A stretch of DNA of 64,000 bases from Akkermansia sp. (GTDB lineage: Bacteria > Verrucomicrobiota > Verrucomicrobiia > Verrucomicrobiales > Akkermansiaceae): contig JAFQEF010000022.1 in the NCBI GenBank assembly GCA_017399165.1, positions 47,316-111,315 of the forward strand, given 5' to 3'. A program made the translations under genes and the position numbers. The notes below the pieces were generated by a model, which had not been told where the DNA came from, searched no databases, and saw nothing but the letters and a program-made list of their open reading frames with translations. Positions within the stretch are counted from its first letter, which is position 1; each line of letters opens with the position of its first letter. Shown piece by piece: positions 56,544 to 64,000 of this stretch.

Positions 56544-57023
56544 ATGCAGATGACTGAACATAATCTTACCGAGTTGGCAGTAAACGCTGCCAACTCAATT
56601 CTTTCTGCCCTCGGCTTTAACTACACGCTCAGTACGGAATTGACCGAAGACGGCGTGTGTGTCATGATTACCAGTGCCGATGCCCGTTTCCTGATAGGTG
56701 ATGAAGGGGACCGTTTGGATGATTTACAATATCTGGTCAATCGCTTGGTACAGGCAAAATGGGCAGATGCTCCCCGTGTGCGAGTAGATTGCGACAAATA
56801 CCGCGAAAGAACGGAAAACAAGCTGTTGCGCCGAGCACGCTCCCGTGCGGAGAGCGTGCTACAAACCGGTAAGCCCCTGCTTATGGAAAAACTTAATGCA
56901 TACCAACGGCGTTTGGTGCATAATGAGCTGGCTAAAATTCCCGGCATCGTGACAGAATCCGAAGATACGGAATCCCGATTCAAACGCATTACTATCAGCC
57001 GAGCAAACGAGCCATGCGAGTAA
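56544..57023 (+). CDS. jag: Jag/KhpB-type KH-R3H RNA-binding protein (159 aa)
   Basis: The KH-like domain (about 40-95) has ARFLIGDEGDRLDDLQYLVNRL in place of the GxxG loop, and the R3H domain covers about 96-155 (DCDKYRERTENKLLRRARSRAE, with ERRIVHNEL-like RRLVHNELAKIPG). It lacks the longer Jag N-domain of Firmicutes. In other bacteria Jag is next to yidC and binds RNA; here it follows the Bax-inhibitor gene by 6 bases and overlaps the next gene by 10 bases. Confidence 0.88.
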   Translation: MQMTEHNLTELAVNAANSILSALGFNYTLSTELTEDGVCVMITSADARFLIGDEGDRLDDLQYLVNRLVQAKWADAPRVRVDCDKYRERTENKLLRRARSRAESVLQTGKPLLMEKLNAYQRRLVHNELAKIPGIVTESEDTESRFKRITISRANEPCE

Positions 57024-57763
57024 GCTTGACCCGCCGTTTTTTCAATCGACTGCTGCTCTCGGGAACAGTAGCGGCTTTTTTTCACTCATACAGCACAGCG
57101 GATACGTATCTGCTCTACATCGGGAATGAAAAAGACAGGCAGGCAGCAGAAGCCATGGTCAAGCAAGCTCTGCCGGATAATGCCGAGCTCGAGGTTAAAG
57201 TTTTAAGCACAGATTGCAAAAACGCGGCAGAAGCGCAGGAACACGCAAAAGCCATACATGCAGGGGTAACACAGCTCCCCTGCCTTGTTGTATCTGATAA
57301 CCAAGGGCCGTACACGATTTTAAACCCCATTGGTCTTACAAAACAACAGTTGGAAGAGGCTCAAGCTCATGCTCAACATCCCGACCGCATGAAGTTAACG
57401 GCTCAGCGAGATTTATCTGCCAGAATCTACCTGTTATGTGCGCACCTGGGCACGGGGGAACCGAATGAGCAAAGCTTGATAAAAATTGTAACAGAGTGCC
57501 GAGACCTGTTAAATCACCCCCAAGCTACGGAGGAGCAAAAACAATTCATTGGCTACCATTGTTTGTACCCTGCTCTTTTATTGCAATACTGCAAGGGGTA
57601 CACCGGGGCCCACACCCCATATACCGAAGCAAAATTATTGGAGGCCATTGCCGCATTAGAGGCAGCAAGAGACCTGAACCGTGAAACAAAAATCGGGAAA
57701 CAGGCATTCAGTGAGCGTGAACGCCTGCGCCGTGCCCGCAGAGAAGCACGTAAGTACGAATAA
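57014..57763 (+). CDS. Exported protein with a Tat-like signal, possibly thioredoxin-fold (249 aa)
   Basis: The N-terminus MRVSLTRRFFNRLLLSGTVA has the twin-arginine pattern (TRRFFNR) before a hydrophobic stretch, so Tat export is plausible. Residues about 30-110 look like a thioredoxin-type alpha/beta unit: TYLLYIGNEKDRQAAEAMV, then TQLPCLVVSD, which resembles the cis-Pro strand; no CxxC is present. The second half is helical with cysteines (YHCLYPALLLQYCKG) and ends in an Arg-rich tail. No named family is recognised. It overlaps jag by 10 bases and precedes the GH36 gene by 4 bases. Confidence 0.7.
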   Translation: MRVSLTRRFFNRLLLSGTVAAFFHSYSTADTYLLYIGNEKDRQAAEAMVKQALPDNAELEVKVLSTDCKNAAEAQEHAKAIHAGVTQLPCLVVSDNQGPYTILNPIGLTKQQLEEAQAHAQHPDRMKLTAQRDLSARIYLLCAHLGTGEPNEQSLIKIVTECRDLLNHPQATEEQKQFIGYHCLYPALLLQYCKGYTGAHTPYTEAKLLEAIAALEAARDLNRETKIGKQAFSERERLRRARREARKYE

Positions 57764-57767
57764 AATC

Positions 57768-59810
57768 ATGAATGCCACCCCCTGCGTTTCTTACCCATAC
57801 GGCAGCATAACATGGCATAACGGTGGATTTGATGTAATGCACCGTACAACTGCCCCCCTTCGCTGTGAATATTTAACGGACTATCAGTCCCGCGTTGGTT
57901 ATCCTGCGCAATATTTATCGGGGGAATATGCCATACAACTGCTTCTGCCGGATGGCAGCATGGGGTTGAACCCCCAGCTTGTTTCATACAACGCGGACAA
58001 CGAGGTATTGCAGCTCACCTTATCAGATACACGTTACCCTGATATTGAGATACGCATTGCGGCTCAGTTATCAGAAGAAGGAGTTTATACCCAGCAGGTT
58101 AGTATCATCAACGGCACGGGGGCCCCATTACAAATTATACGCGGATATTCTGCAAGCATACAGGCACATGCGCACTGCTACCATGCCACCACATTCCGTG
58201 GTGTATGGGCGGGTGAACACATGCTGCAAGAGGAGGAAGTGAAACGCGGTAACACCCTCAGCGTGCAAGCATCCACCGGCATTAAAGCAGCGCAAGAGGG
58301 CATACCGTCCATGCTGCTCTCTCTCGATGCCCCCGCACAAGAAGAGAGCGGAACTTGTTTACTGGCATCCTTGTGCTGGAGCGGCAACTACACCATCAGT
58401 TTCACCCACAACGCACAAGGTATCGGCTTCTTGGGTATGGGGCATGATTTTGCACAGGCCCCGTACACCTTGGCTGCAGGACAACGGCTAGATTTACCGA
58501 AAGCCCTGCTTCTCTCCTCCCTACATGGCAAGGGAGATGCCACACGCCGCCTGCACCGTTACCTGCGCCGCCAAGTTATCCCACATGGCAACCAAATACG
58601 CCGTACCCTGCTTAACAGCTGGGAGGGCGTGCATTTTGATATCAGCGAGCAAGCTTTGCTGAGCATGATGGATGCCACGGCCGACCTCGGTATCGATATG
58701 TTTGTATTGGATGACGGCTGGTTCGGCAAAAGAACGGACGATACGACATCCTTGGGAGATTGGCATCCCGATACCGACCGCTTGCCACGTGGGCTTAAAC
58801 CGCTGAATGATGCCACCGAAGATTTAAATCTGGGGCTGGGCATTTGGATGGAACCCGAGATGGTGAGCCCTCAAAGTGAGTTGTACCGGCAGCACCCCGA
58901 CTGGGCTATTTGCCTGCCCGGCATGGAGCCCACACAACAGCGACACCAATTGGTGCTTAATTTAGCGTTACCGGAGGTAGAGTCCTATATCCTCAAATGT
59001 GTTACTAATGTATTGTGTACCTACCCCAACATCAGTTATGTAAAATGGGATTGTAACCGCATGCTTACTGATGCACCACACCCTAACCTCTACTTTGATT
59101 ACATCTCTGCCTATTACCGAATCATGCGTAATTTGCGCACCCTGTTTCCCAAAGTCACCTTTCAGTGTTGCTCGGCAGGGGGTGGACGCATGGACCACGG
59201 TGCCGCGCAATATCATGAGGAGTTTTGGCTGAGTGATAATACGGATGCTTATGACCGCTTGCGCATGCAGTGGAGCGCATCTCATCTTTTCCCGGCCAAC
59301 GCAGTGGGCGCTCATGTTACCGTAAGCCCCAATTTGTATACGGGACGCAGCAGTTCCCTCAAGTTCAGGTTTGATGTTGCACTGGCCGGCAGACTTGGTT
59401 TTGAGCTGGCCCCCCGCCACTTGAGCGATACCGATGCAACGGAAATTCAACAACGCTTGCGGTTATACCGAAAACTCGCGCCACTCACACAGCTCGGGGA
59501 TTTGTATCGCTTGGTCTCCCCTTACGAAAGTACAGACTGTGCCTTGCTTTACACCGACGGAGAACAAGCACTTTTGCTGGCGTACACCACGGAGCGCACC
59601 TTCACAGACCAATGCACCCGCATCCTGTTGCGTGGTATAGATGAAAATGCTACGTACCGCATTGAAGAGCTGATGCCTGACGCCACCGGTAAACATTGCC
59701 CTGCTGATCATACGGAAATACGTGGTAAGGAGCTCATGTATCAAGGCTTGCCTATACGTTGGAACAGGCCGTTACAATCTGCCGTTATCTTACTTACCCC
59801 TTGCAAATGA
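57768..59810 (+). CDS. Alpha-galactosidase, glycoside hydrolase family 36 (680 aa)
   Basis: The N-terminal beta-supersandwich domain (to about 290) is followed by the TIM barrel. Diagnostic blocks: LNSWEGVHFDI, FVLDDGWFG, YVKWDCNR with nucleophile Asp428, CSAGGGRMDHG with acid/base Asp476, and FWLSDNTDAYDRL. Both catalytic residues are intact. The start was set at ATG 57768, 4 bases after the upstream stop. No signal peptide, so it should act in the cytoplasm on imported alpha-galactosides. It overlaps hrpB by 4 bases. Confidence 0.93.
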   Translation: MNATPCVSYPYGSITWHNGGFDVMHRTTAPLRCEYLTDYQSRVGYPAQYLSGEYAIQLLLPDGSMGLNPQLVSYNADNEVLQLTLSDTRYPDIEIRIAAQLSEEGVYTQQVSIINGTGAPLQIIRGYSASIQAHAHCYHATTFRGVWAGEHMLQEEEVKRGNTLSVQASTGIKAAQEGIPSMLLSLDAPAQEESGTCLLASLCWSGNYTISFTHNAQGIGFLGMGHDFAQAPYTLAAGQRLDLPKALLLSSLHGKGDATRRLHRYLRRQVIPHGNQIRRTLLNSWEGVHFDISEQALLSMMDATADLGIDMFVLDDGWFGKRTDDTTSLGDWHPDTDRLPRGLKPLNDATEDLNLGLGIWMEPEMVSPQSELYRQHPDWAICLPGMEPTQQRHQLVLNLALPEVESYILKCVTNVLCTYPNISYVKWDCNRMLTDAPHPNLYFDYISAYYRIMRNLRTLFPKVTFQCCSAGGGRMDHGAAQYHEEFWLSDNTDAYDRLRMQWSASHLFPANAVGAHVTVSPNLYTGRSSSLKFRFDVALAGRLGFELAPRHLSDTDATEIQQRLRLYRKLAPLTQLGDLYRLVSPYESTDCALLYTDGEQALLLAYTTERTFTDQCTRILLRGIDENATYRIEELMPDATGKHCPADHTEIRGKELMYQGLPIRWNRPLQSAVILLTPCK

Positions 59811-62335
59811 ACGCGTGTTTGCCCATAGATGCCATACGGGCAGATGTACTGAATGCCGTGCAGAGCCCCGGATTCTGCGTACTGTTAAGTGCGCCCACAG
59901 GTAGCGGTAAATCCACGAGAATTCCGCGCATGCTGTTGGATGCCGGAGTGGGGGAACGCGGCACTATCATTGTTGTGCAGCCTCGCAGGTTGGCGGCGAG
60001 ATTGCTGGCTGGTTATGTTGCCCGCCAATTTCCCTGCAAGCTTGGGGCAGAAGTGGGTTACACCGTGCGTTTTGACTCACGTTGCAGCGCAGATACCCGC
60101 ATACTGTTTGTGACAGACGGTATCTTGGAGCGGCGTTTAACTGATGATCCACAGCTCAATGGAGTAAGTGCCATCATTTTTGATGAAGTGCACGAGCGCC
60201 GCCTGTCGGGGGATTTGTGCTTAGCCCGTGCTTTGGAGTTGCAACACAGCACACGTAAAGATTTGGGGGTATTCGTTATGTCAGCCACTCTTGAGCTGGA
60301 CAAATTACAGGCATACTTGCCACAAGCCACTGTTCTGCGGGCAGAGGGGCGCATGTACCCCGTGGAGATTGAGTATCGCCCACCCATTCCCGTGAGAGAT
60401 AACAGGGGCTATGTCAATGCCCCGCCCGTGTGGGAGCAATGCGCCGCTGCGGTGCGTCACTTAACAGAAACGACGGAGGGGGATATCCTCGTATTCTTGC
60501 CGGGGGCTTATGAAATTAGACGCACGGTAGAGACTCTGGAAAACGTGAACTGGATGCGTGGGCGAGAGGTTTACGCCCTTCACGGGCAACTCACCCCCGA
60601 GGCTCAAGCTTTAGCGGTGGATAAAGGTGACTGCCCCCGCGTTATTGTATCCACCAACATTGCAGAAACGTCTCTTACCATTGAGGGGGTGCGTGCCGTG
60701 GTAGACAGCGGCACCGCTCGAGAGGCTCGCTGGGACCCCGTTCGTGGGCTTTCTACCCTGCATGTGGTACCCATATCCCGCGCGCAGGCAGACCAGCGCA
60801 CCGGGCGAGCCGGGCGTTTGGGCCCCGGCAAATGTGTACGCCTGTGGAGCGAGGCGGATCACCGTCGCCGCGCAGCCTTCCCCGCGCCCGAGGTGCACCG
60901 AGCCGATATATCCGCAGCGTTTCTTCATTTGCTGGCATGGGGAACCGTTGGGCAAGAAGGGCTGAGGCGCTTCGCTTGGCCGGATTCACCTACGGAAACC
61001 CAATTTGCACAAGCTTGGCAATTACTGGTGAATTTGGGTGCGGTTTCATCAAAGGGAGAGTTGACATCTATCGGCAGGGAAATGATGCGCTACCCTCTGT
61101 CCCCCGTAACGGCGCGTATGTTAGTAGCAGGGCAAGAGCACCGATGCGAGGCAGAAATGGCGGCCATTGCCGCTTTACTACAAAGCGAAAGCATTGCCAT
61201 GAACAGTGGTTTGCATGATTCCCTGCACCATGAGGACGATTTTACGGATTTTCAGGCAGAATGGCGAGCCCTGGAGCGAGCCGAACAACTACGCGGCGAT
61301 ACGGCAGCTTGCACAGCCTTAGGTATTATGGCACGCGCTGCAAGAGAGATTCGGGCCTCTTATCATCAATTGGCAGGGCACCGTGCCACCCCTGATTTTA
61401 CAGGGAACCGGCAAGGTATTGTTCGAGCCTTACTTGCAGCGTATCCCGACAACGTTGCCGCACGCAACAGCACCGCTACCCACACGGCCAGACTCTCACA
61501 ACGCCGCAGTGGCAAATTGACGCAGGGTGTTGCGCTTCTTCCTCAGGCTGAACTTGTTTTAGCCGCGGAAATTGCTGAAATAGGCGGTAAAAGCGTAGAG
61601 ACACGAATCTCTCGCTGCACGCTGATTAATAGCGCGGATTTAGTTACTCATGAGGATGATATTGCTGTATATGACTCAATACGAAAACGCGTTCTCAACT
61701 ATCACCGTATTCTTTACAGAGATTTAGTACTCAGCGAAAAAGAAACGGGGGATGCTCACCCCGATGCCGCAGCACCGCTCTTAGCTGATCAAATTGTACG
61801 CGGCAATCTGCGCCTTGAAGGGTGGGATGGTCATGTACTGCAATGGATTAACCGCCTTACCTGCCTGCGTAATGCCATGCCCGAGCTGGAGATGCCCGAT
61901 TTTGGCGAGGACGATCGTTTGGTGGCCATTACCATGTTATGCGAGGGGGCTGTGTGCTACAAAGATATTGCCACCCGCCCCGTGCTGCCTATTTTGCAAG
62001 AGTGGCTCTCCCCTTGGCAAAAAGAATGCCTGAATCGTTACGCGCCCAAGGCTATTAAATTATCCAACGGCAGAGAAGTCAAACTTTTATACCGAGAAGA
62101 CGGCACTCCCTCATTCGGCCTGAAATGTCAACTGCTTTTCGGTGTTACAGAAACGCCCACCATTGCGGATGGGCGCGTCAAATGCTTGATTGAGATACTC
62201 GCCCCCAACCAGCGCCCTTATCAAATCACCTCAGATCTCCCCTCTTTCTGGAAAAACGGCTATCCGCAAATGAAAAAGGACCTCGCCGGCCGTTACCCCA
62301 AACACCATTGGCCCAATGAGGCTCCAATTTTGTAG
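59807..62335 (+). CDS. hrpB: ATP-dependent helicase HrpB (842 aa)
   Basis: DEAH/RHA-type helicase. Motif I is APTGSGKST, motif II is DEVHERR (DExH class), motif III is MSATLELD, then STNIAETSLTIEGV and RTGRAGRLGPG as motifs V and VI. A C-terminal HrpB-specific domain runs from about 500 to the end (APKAIKLSNGREVKLLYREDG). The start was set at ATG 59807, in an ATGA overlap with the alpha-galactosidase stop. Physiological role in bacteria is not well defined. It is the last gene before the mobile-element region. Confidence 0.93.
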   Translation: MNACLPIDAIRADVLNAVQSPGFCVLLSAPTGSGKSTRIPRMLLDAGVGERGTIIVVQPRRLAARLLAGYVARQFPCKLGAEVGYTVRFDSRCSADTRILFVTDGILERRLTDDPQLNGVSAIIFDEVHERRLSGDLCLARALELQHSTRKDLGVFVMSATLELDKLQAYLPQATVLRAEGRMYPVEIEYRPPIPVRDNRGYVNAPPVWEQCAAAVRHLTETTEGDILVFLPGAYEIRRTVETLENVNWMRGREVYALHGQLTPEAQALAVDKGDCPRVIVSTNIAETSLTIEGVRAVVDSGTAREARWDPVRGLSTLHVVPISRAQADQRTGRAGRLGPGKCVRLWSEADHRRRAAFPAPEVHRADISAAFLHLLAWGTVGQEGLRRFAWPDSPTETQFAQAWQLLVNLGAVSSKGELTSIGREMMRYPLSPVTARMLVAGQEHRCEAEMAAIAALLQSESIAMNSGLHDSLHHEDDFTDFQAEWRALERAEQLRGDTAACTALGIMARAAREIRASYHQLAGHRATPDFTGNRQGIVRALLAAYPDNVAARNSTATHTARLSQRRSGKLTQGVALLPQAELVLAAEIAEIGGKSVETRISRCTLINSADLVTHEDDIAVYDSIRKRVLNYHRILYRDLVLSEKETGDAHPDAAAPLLADQIVRGNLRLEGWDGHVLQWINRLTCLRNAMPELEMPDFGEDDRLVAITMLCEGAVCYKDIATRPVLPILQEWLSPWQKECLNRYAPKAIKLSNGREVKLLYREDGTPSFGLKCQLLFGVTETPTIADGRVKCLIEILAPNQRPYQITSDLPSFWKNGYPQMKKDLAGRYPKHHWPNEAPIL

Positions 62336-62477
62336 TCAAATTTCATTGTCATCCCACAGCACTCTCTGAATGACGGTGCTAAACATTGAAAATCGGGGGT
62401 TGGGATTTTAGATATGCCTTAAAATAGATTAGGAGTTTTTTATCATATCGTTCATTTAGGATATCTGCTGTCCCATA
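62336..62477. other. Gap between hrpB and the IS4-type transposase
   Basis: No gene is supported here. It should hold one end of the IS4-type element, perhaps near atcgggggttgggatttt at about 62394, but no matching inverted repeat could be found in the window because the other end seems to be interrupted. Confidence 0.4.
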
Positions 62478-63766
62478 TCACTCTACGGCAGCCCAGTTAA
62501 TTCCCAATAAATATGGTGTTTCGTTGGGACGTACTATGGGGATTTTGCTTCTTGCTGTTCCATAGAATTCGACTATACTCTGCACCTTTCGCCTGAGCCA
62601 CAGAGCCCCTTTAATCAAGGTAAACAGATGCTTGAAGCTTCCTTTCCATTTTGACAGAAATGCGATAAATCGCAATATCAAGTAGGTTAACATAGCTGTC
62701 CATATCTGCCATTCTATGGCATTTTGATTATAGCCAAGAAATGTCTTTATTTGAAGCGTCTGTTTGATTTTCTTAAAGAAGGTTTCGATTGACCAGTGGC
62801 AACGGTAGAGGTCGCATATGCTCGATGCGGCCCACGTCATATTATTGCTGATGAAGCTCATGGTCTTTATCTCCCCATTGTCTGCCTGAACCTCGGCTTC
62901 TATTAATCTAAGTGCATCCGGATATTGTTTCTGACTGGCAGGAGTGATGAGTCGTATCGCCTCGTCCTTGCGGATGACCAGATACTGATTCTTTTGTCGC
63001 TTCTTCTTCTGCGTCAGCTTCTTCTCCTTTCCGGTTTCTTCGGTATCTTTGGGTAGACGTTGCATGAGCCCCTTATTCAGAGTCTTTACTGTTTCATAAC
63101 GCATGTTATCCTTGGCTCGGGTTACCCAGAATATCCCTCGTTTATGTAGCGTGTACAAATGAGTAAAAGCTACATATGCCTTGTCAAAAACAGCAATTTC
63201 ACCTTCTTTCATATCGGCACAAAGCTCTACCATATGCGTACTGTCGTGTGGTTTAGCCGAGTCTGCTACGATGCGAATGGGCAAAAAGGTGGCAATATCT
63301 GATGCCATGTGCAGTTTGGCGGCAGCTTTTCTTTTGCGATGTTTTGCCCATTCCGTACATTTGGCTATCAACTCAATCGTCGTCGAATCAATTGCCCGTA
63401 CCGCACGTTTCAGGTGTTTAGGCAGGCGAAAATATCGTCGCGCACCATCTTGCAGAAACGCAGGCTGTTCACTTTGAAAGTGTGCTAGCTGCTTCCAGAA
63501 CACCGTTTGAATGAACTTAGAGTCTCTTGTCCTGTTTGCGTTGGATAGTGTATTGCGGTGCGGTGCAGTTGCATTGCGCAAGGAGTTGTGCTCTGCTCGA
63601 TGAAAGCCCAATGAGTCACACACGTCGTTTAAACTCAGACAATGTGCCACATGACAGTACAACATGCTGACTACTTGACTCCATAGCGAGAATGTTCTTG
63701 CACAGAGTTTAATGCCCGGTTCGCTGTTTCTCAGTTCAGTTGCAATTTTGGATGTCAGGTACGCAG
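62478..63766 (-). pseudogene. IS4-family transposase, 5'-truncated
   Basis: The catalytic core is complete: first Asp in RAIDSTTIELIA, second Asp in AVFDKAYVAF, and Glu in CHWSIETFFKKIKQ (Y-(2)-R-(3)-E type signature), with 395 residues from the first ATG at 63665. The frame stays open upstream of this ATG and reads like the conserved N-terminal region (ARTFSLWSQVVSMLYCHVAH), but it contains no ATG, GTG or TTG and runs into the end of an ISAs1-type element at 63767. The natural start is therefore missing. A shortened product from 63665 is possible. Confidence 0.75.
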
Positions 63767-64000
63767 CAGGGCAAACGCATTGGGCGAAGTGTCATACAGA
63801 AAATACGGCTGCAAAAATCTTTTTCATGTATTCAACATCCATAGCACAAGCGAATTGCATATTTTTTACGGATAGTTTCTCGTTTATGAGCTTCTTATAT
63901 CGCCTAAAGGAATTAATAACAAAGCGTATAGCACGAGAGAAGTTTTCAGCAGCATTTTCTGCTCGTTTCTGACTATGATCTTCACCAAAAGACACATCTA
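63767..64000 (-). mobile_element. End of an ISAs1-type insertion sequence (continues beyond the window)
   Basis: The sequence cagggcaaacgcattggg at 63767-63784 (minus strand ends tgcgtttgccctg) looks like the terminal repeat of ISAs1/H-repeat elements. It lies just after the stop of an ISAs1-type transposase and abuts the truncated IS4-type gene. The opposite end lies outside the window. The match to the family terminus is from memory. Confidence 0.6.
63792..64000 (-). CDS. ISAs1-family transposase, C-terminal part only
   Basis: The frame is open to the window edge and ends at TGA 63792. It reads DVSFGEDHSQKRAENAAENF and continues with AIRFVINSFRRYKK, KLSVKNMQFACAMDVEYMKKIF. This follows the C-terminal pattern of ISAs1/H-repeat transposases (LDVxFxED.S..R..NAAENF...R...LN...). 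About 69 residues are visible; the catalytic N-terminal part is outside the window. Confidence 0.75.
   Translation of the reverse strand, partial: DVSFGEDHSQKRAENAAENFSRAIRFVINSFRRYKKLINEKLSVKNMQFACAMDVEYMKKIFAAVFSV

Noticed and set aside
63712..63972. An 86-codon plus-strand frame across the ISAs1/IS4 junction
   Set aside because: The minus strand carries recognisable transposase sequence through the same region.

Overview
The window looks like chromosomal DNA from a verrucomicrobial (PVC group) bacterium, perhaps near Akkermansia. This is inferred from gene content and protein style, not from a marker gene. Supporting signs are many exported ankyrin-repeat proteins, a GldA/GldF/GldG-type ABC transporter next to a DUF4340 protein, LptF/LptG-type permeases, menaquinone genes of the MenD-MenB-MenC route, a SUF cluster headed by a Fur-family regulator, and an IS4-type transposase. 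Base composition is near 50% GC. I saw no rRNA, tRNA or CRISPR array. Genes are packed tightly, often with start/stop overlaps (ATGA, TAATG, TGATG).

Layout. 1-5.3 kb: two unknown proteins, a polytopic membrane protein, then menD-menB-menC on the minus strand. 5.4-9.2 kb: an NAD synthetase whose glutaminase nucleophile is replaced by glycine, two small exported ankyrin proteins and a beta-barrel-like protein. 9.2-16.5 kb: RNase R, a lipoprotein, rplY with a long leader and a strong terminator, a 43-residue lipoprotein-like protein, and a minus-strand run hisB-hisH-lptF/G-NlpC/P60. 16.5-32.1 kb: minus-strand genes for a TerB/FHA/ABC fusion exporter, a YkgJ-type protein, tsaB, prmA, the DUF4340/GldG/GldF/GldA transporter, a HAD phosphatase, a second LptF/G permease, a metallophosphoesterase and argJ. 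32.2-36 kb: the fur-like-sufC-sufB-sufD operon. 36-41 kb: an exported helical protein, a PHP histidinol phosphatase, ligA and a PfkB kinase. 41-47.6 kb: a membrane protein, two small lipoproteins (one with a strongly basic tail), a PitA-PhoU fusion, an exported ankyrin-like protein and a second helical protein. 47.7-55.8 kb: pgk, an exported ankyrin protein, a PAS-PAS-PP2C phosphatase, an RG/RD-rich conserved protein, a large exported ankyrin protein and an AlkD-like protein. 55.8-62.3 kb: a Bax-inhibitor family protein, Jag, a Tat-type exported protein, a GH36 alpha-galactosidase and HrpB. 62.3-64 kb: an IS4-type transposase apparently cut by an ISAs1-type element that leaves the window.

Regulation. 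The clearest global signal is that many sigma70-like promoters (TTGACA-like box, 16-18 bases, TATAAT-like box) end only 4-13 bases before the start codon, and most genes have no Shine-Dalgarno sequence. Many mRNAs here are therefore probably leaderless or nearly so. Exceptions with real leaders are rplY, pgk, the suf operon, both small ankyrin genes, the 8.5 kb barrel gene and the 47.6 kb helical-protein gene. All functional assignments are from reading the sequence; no database search was possible.
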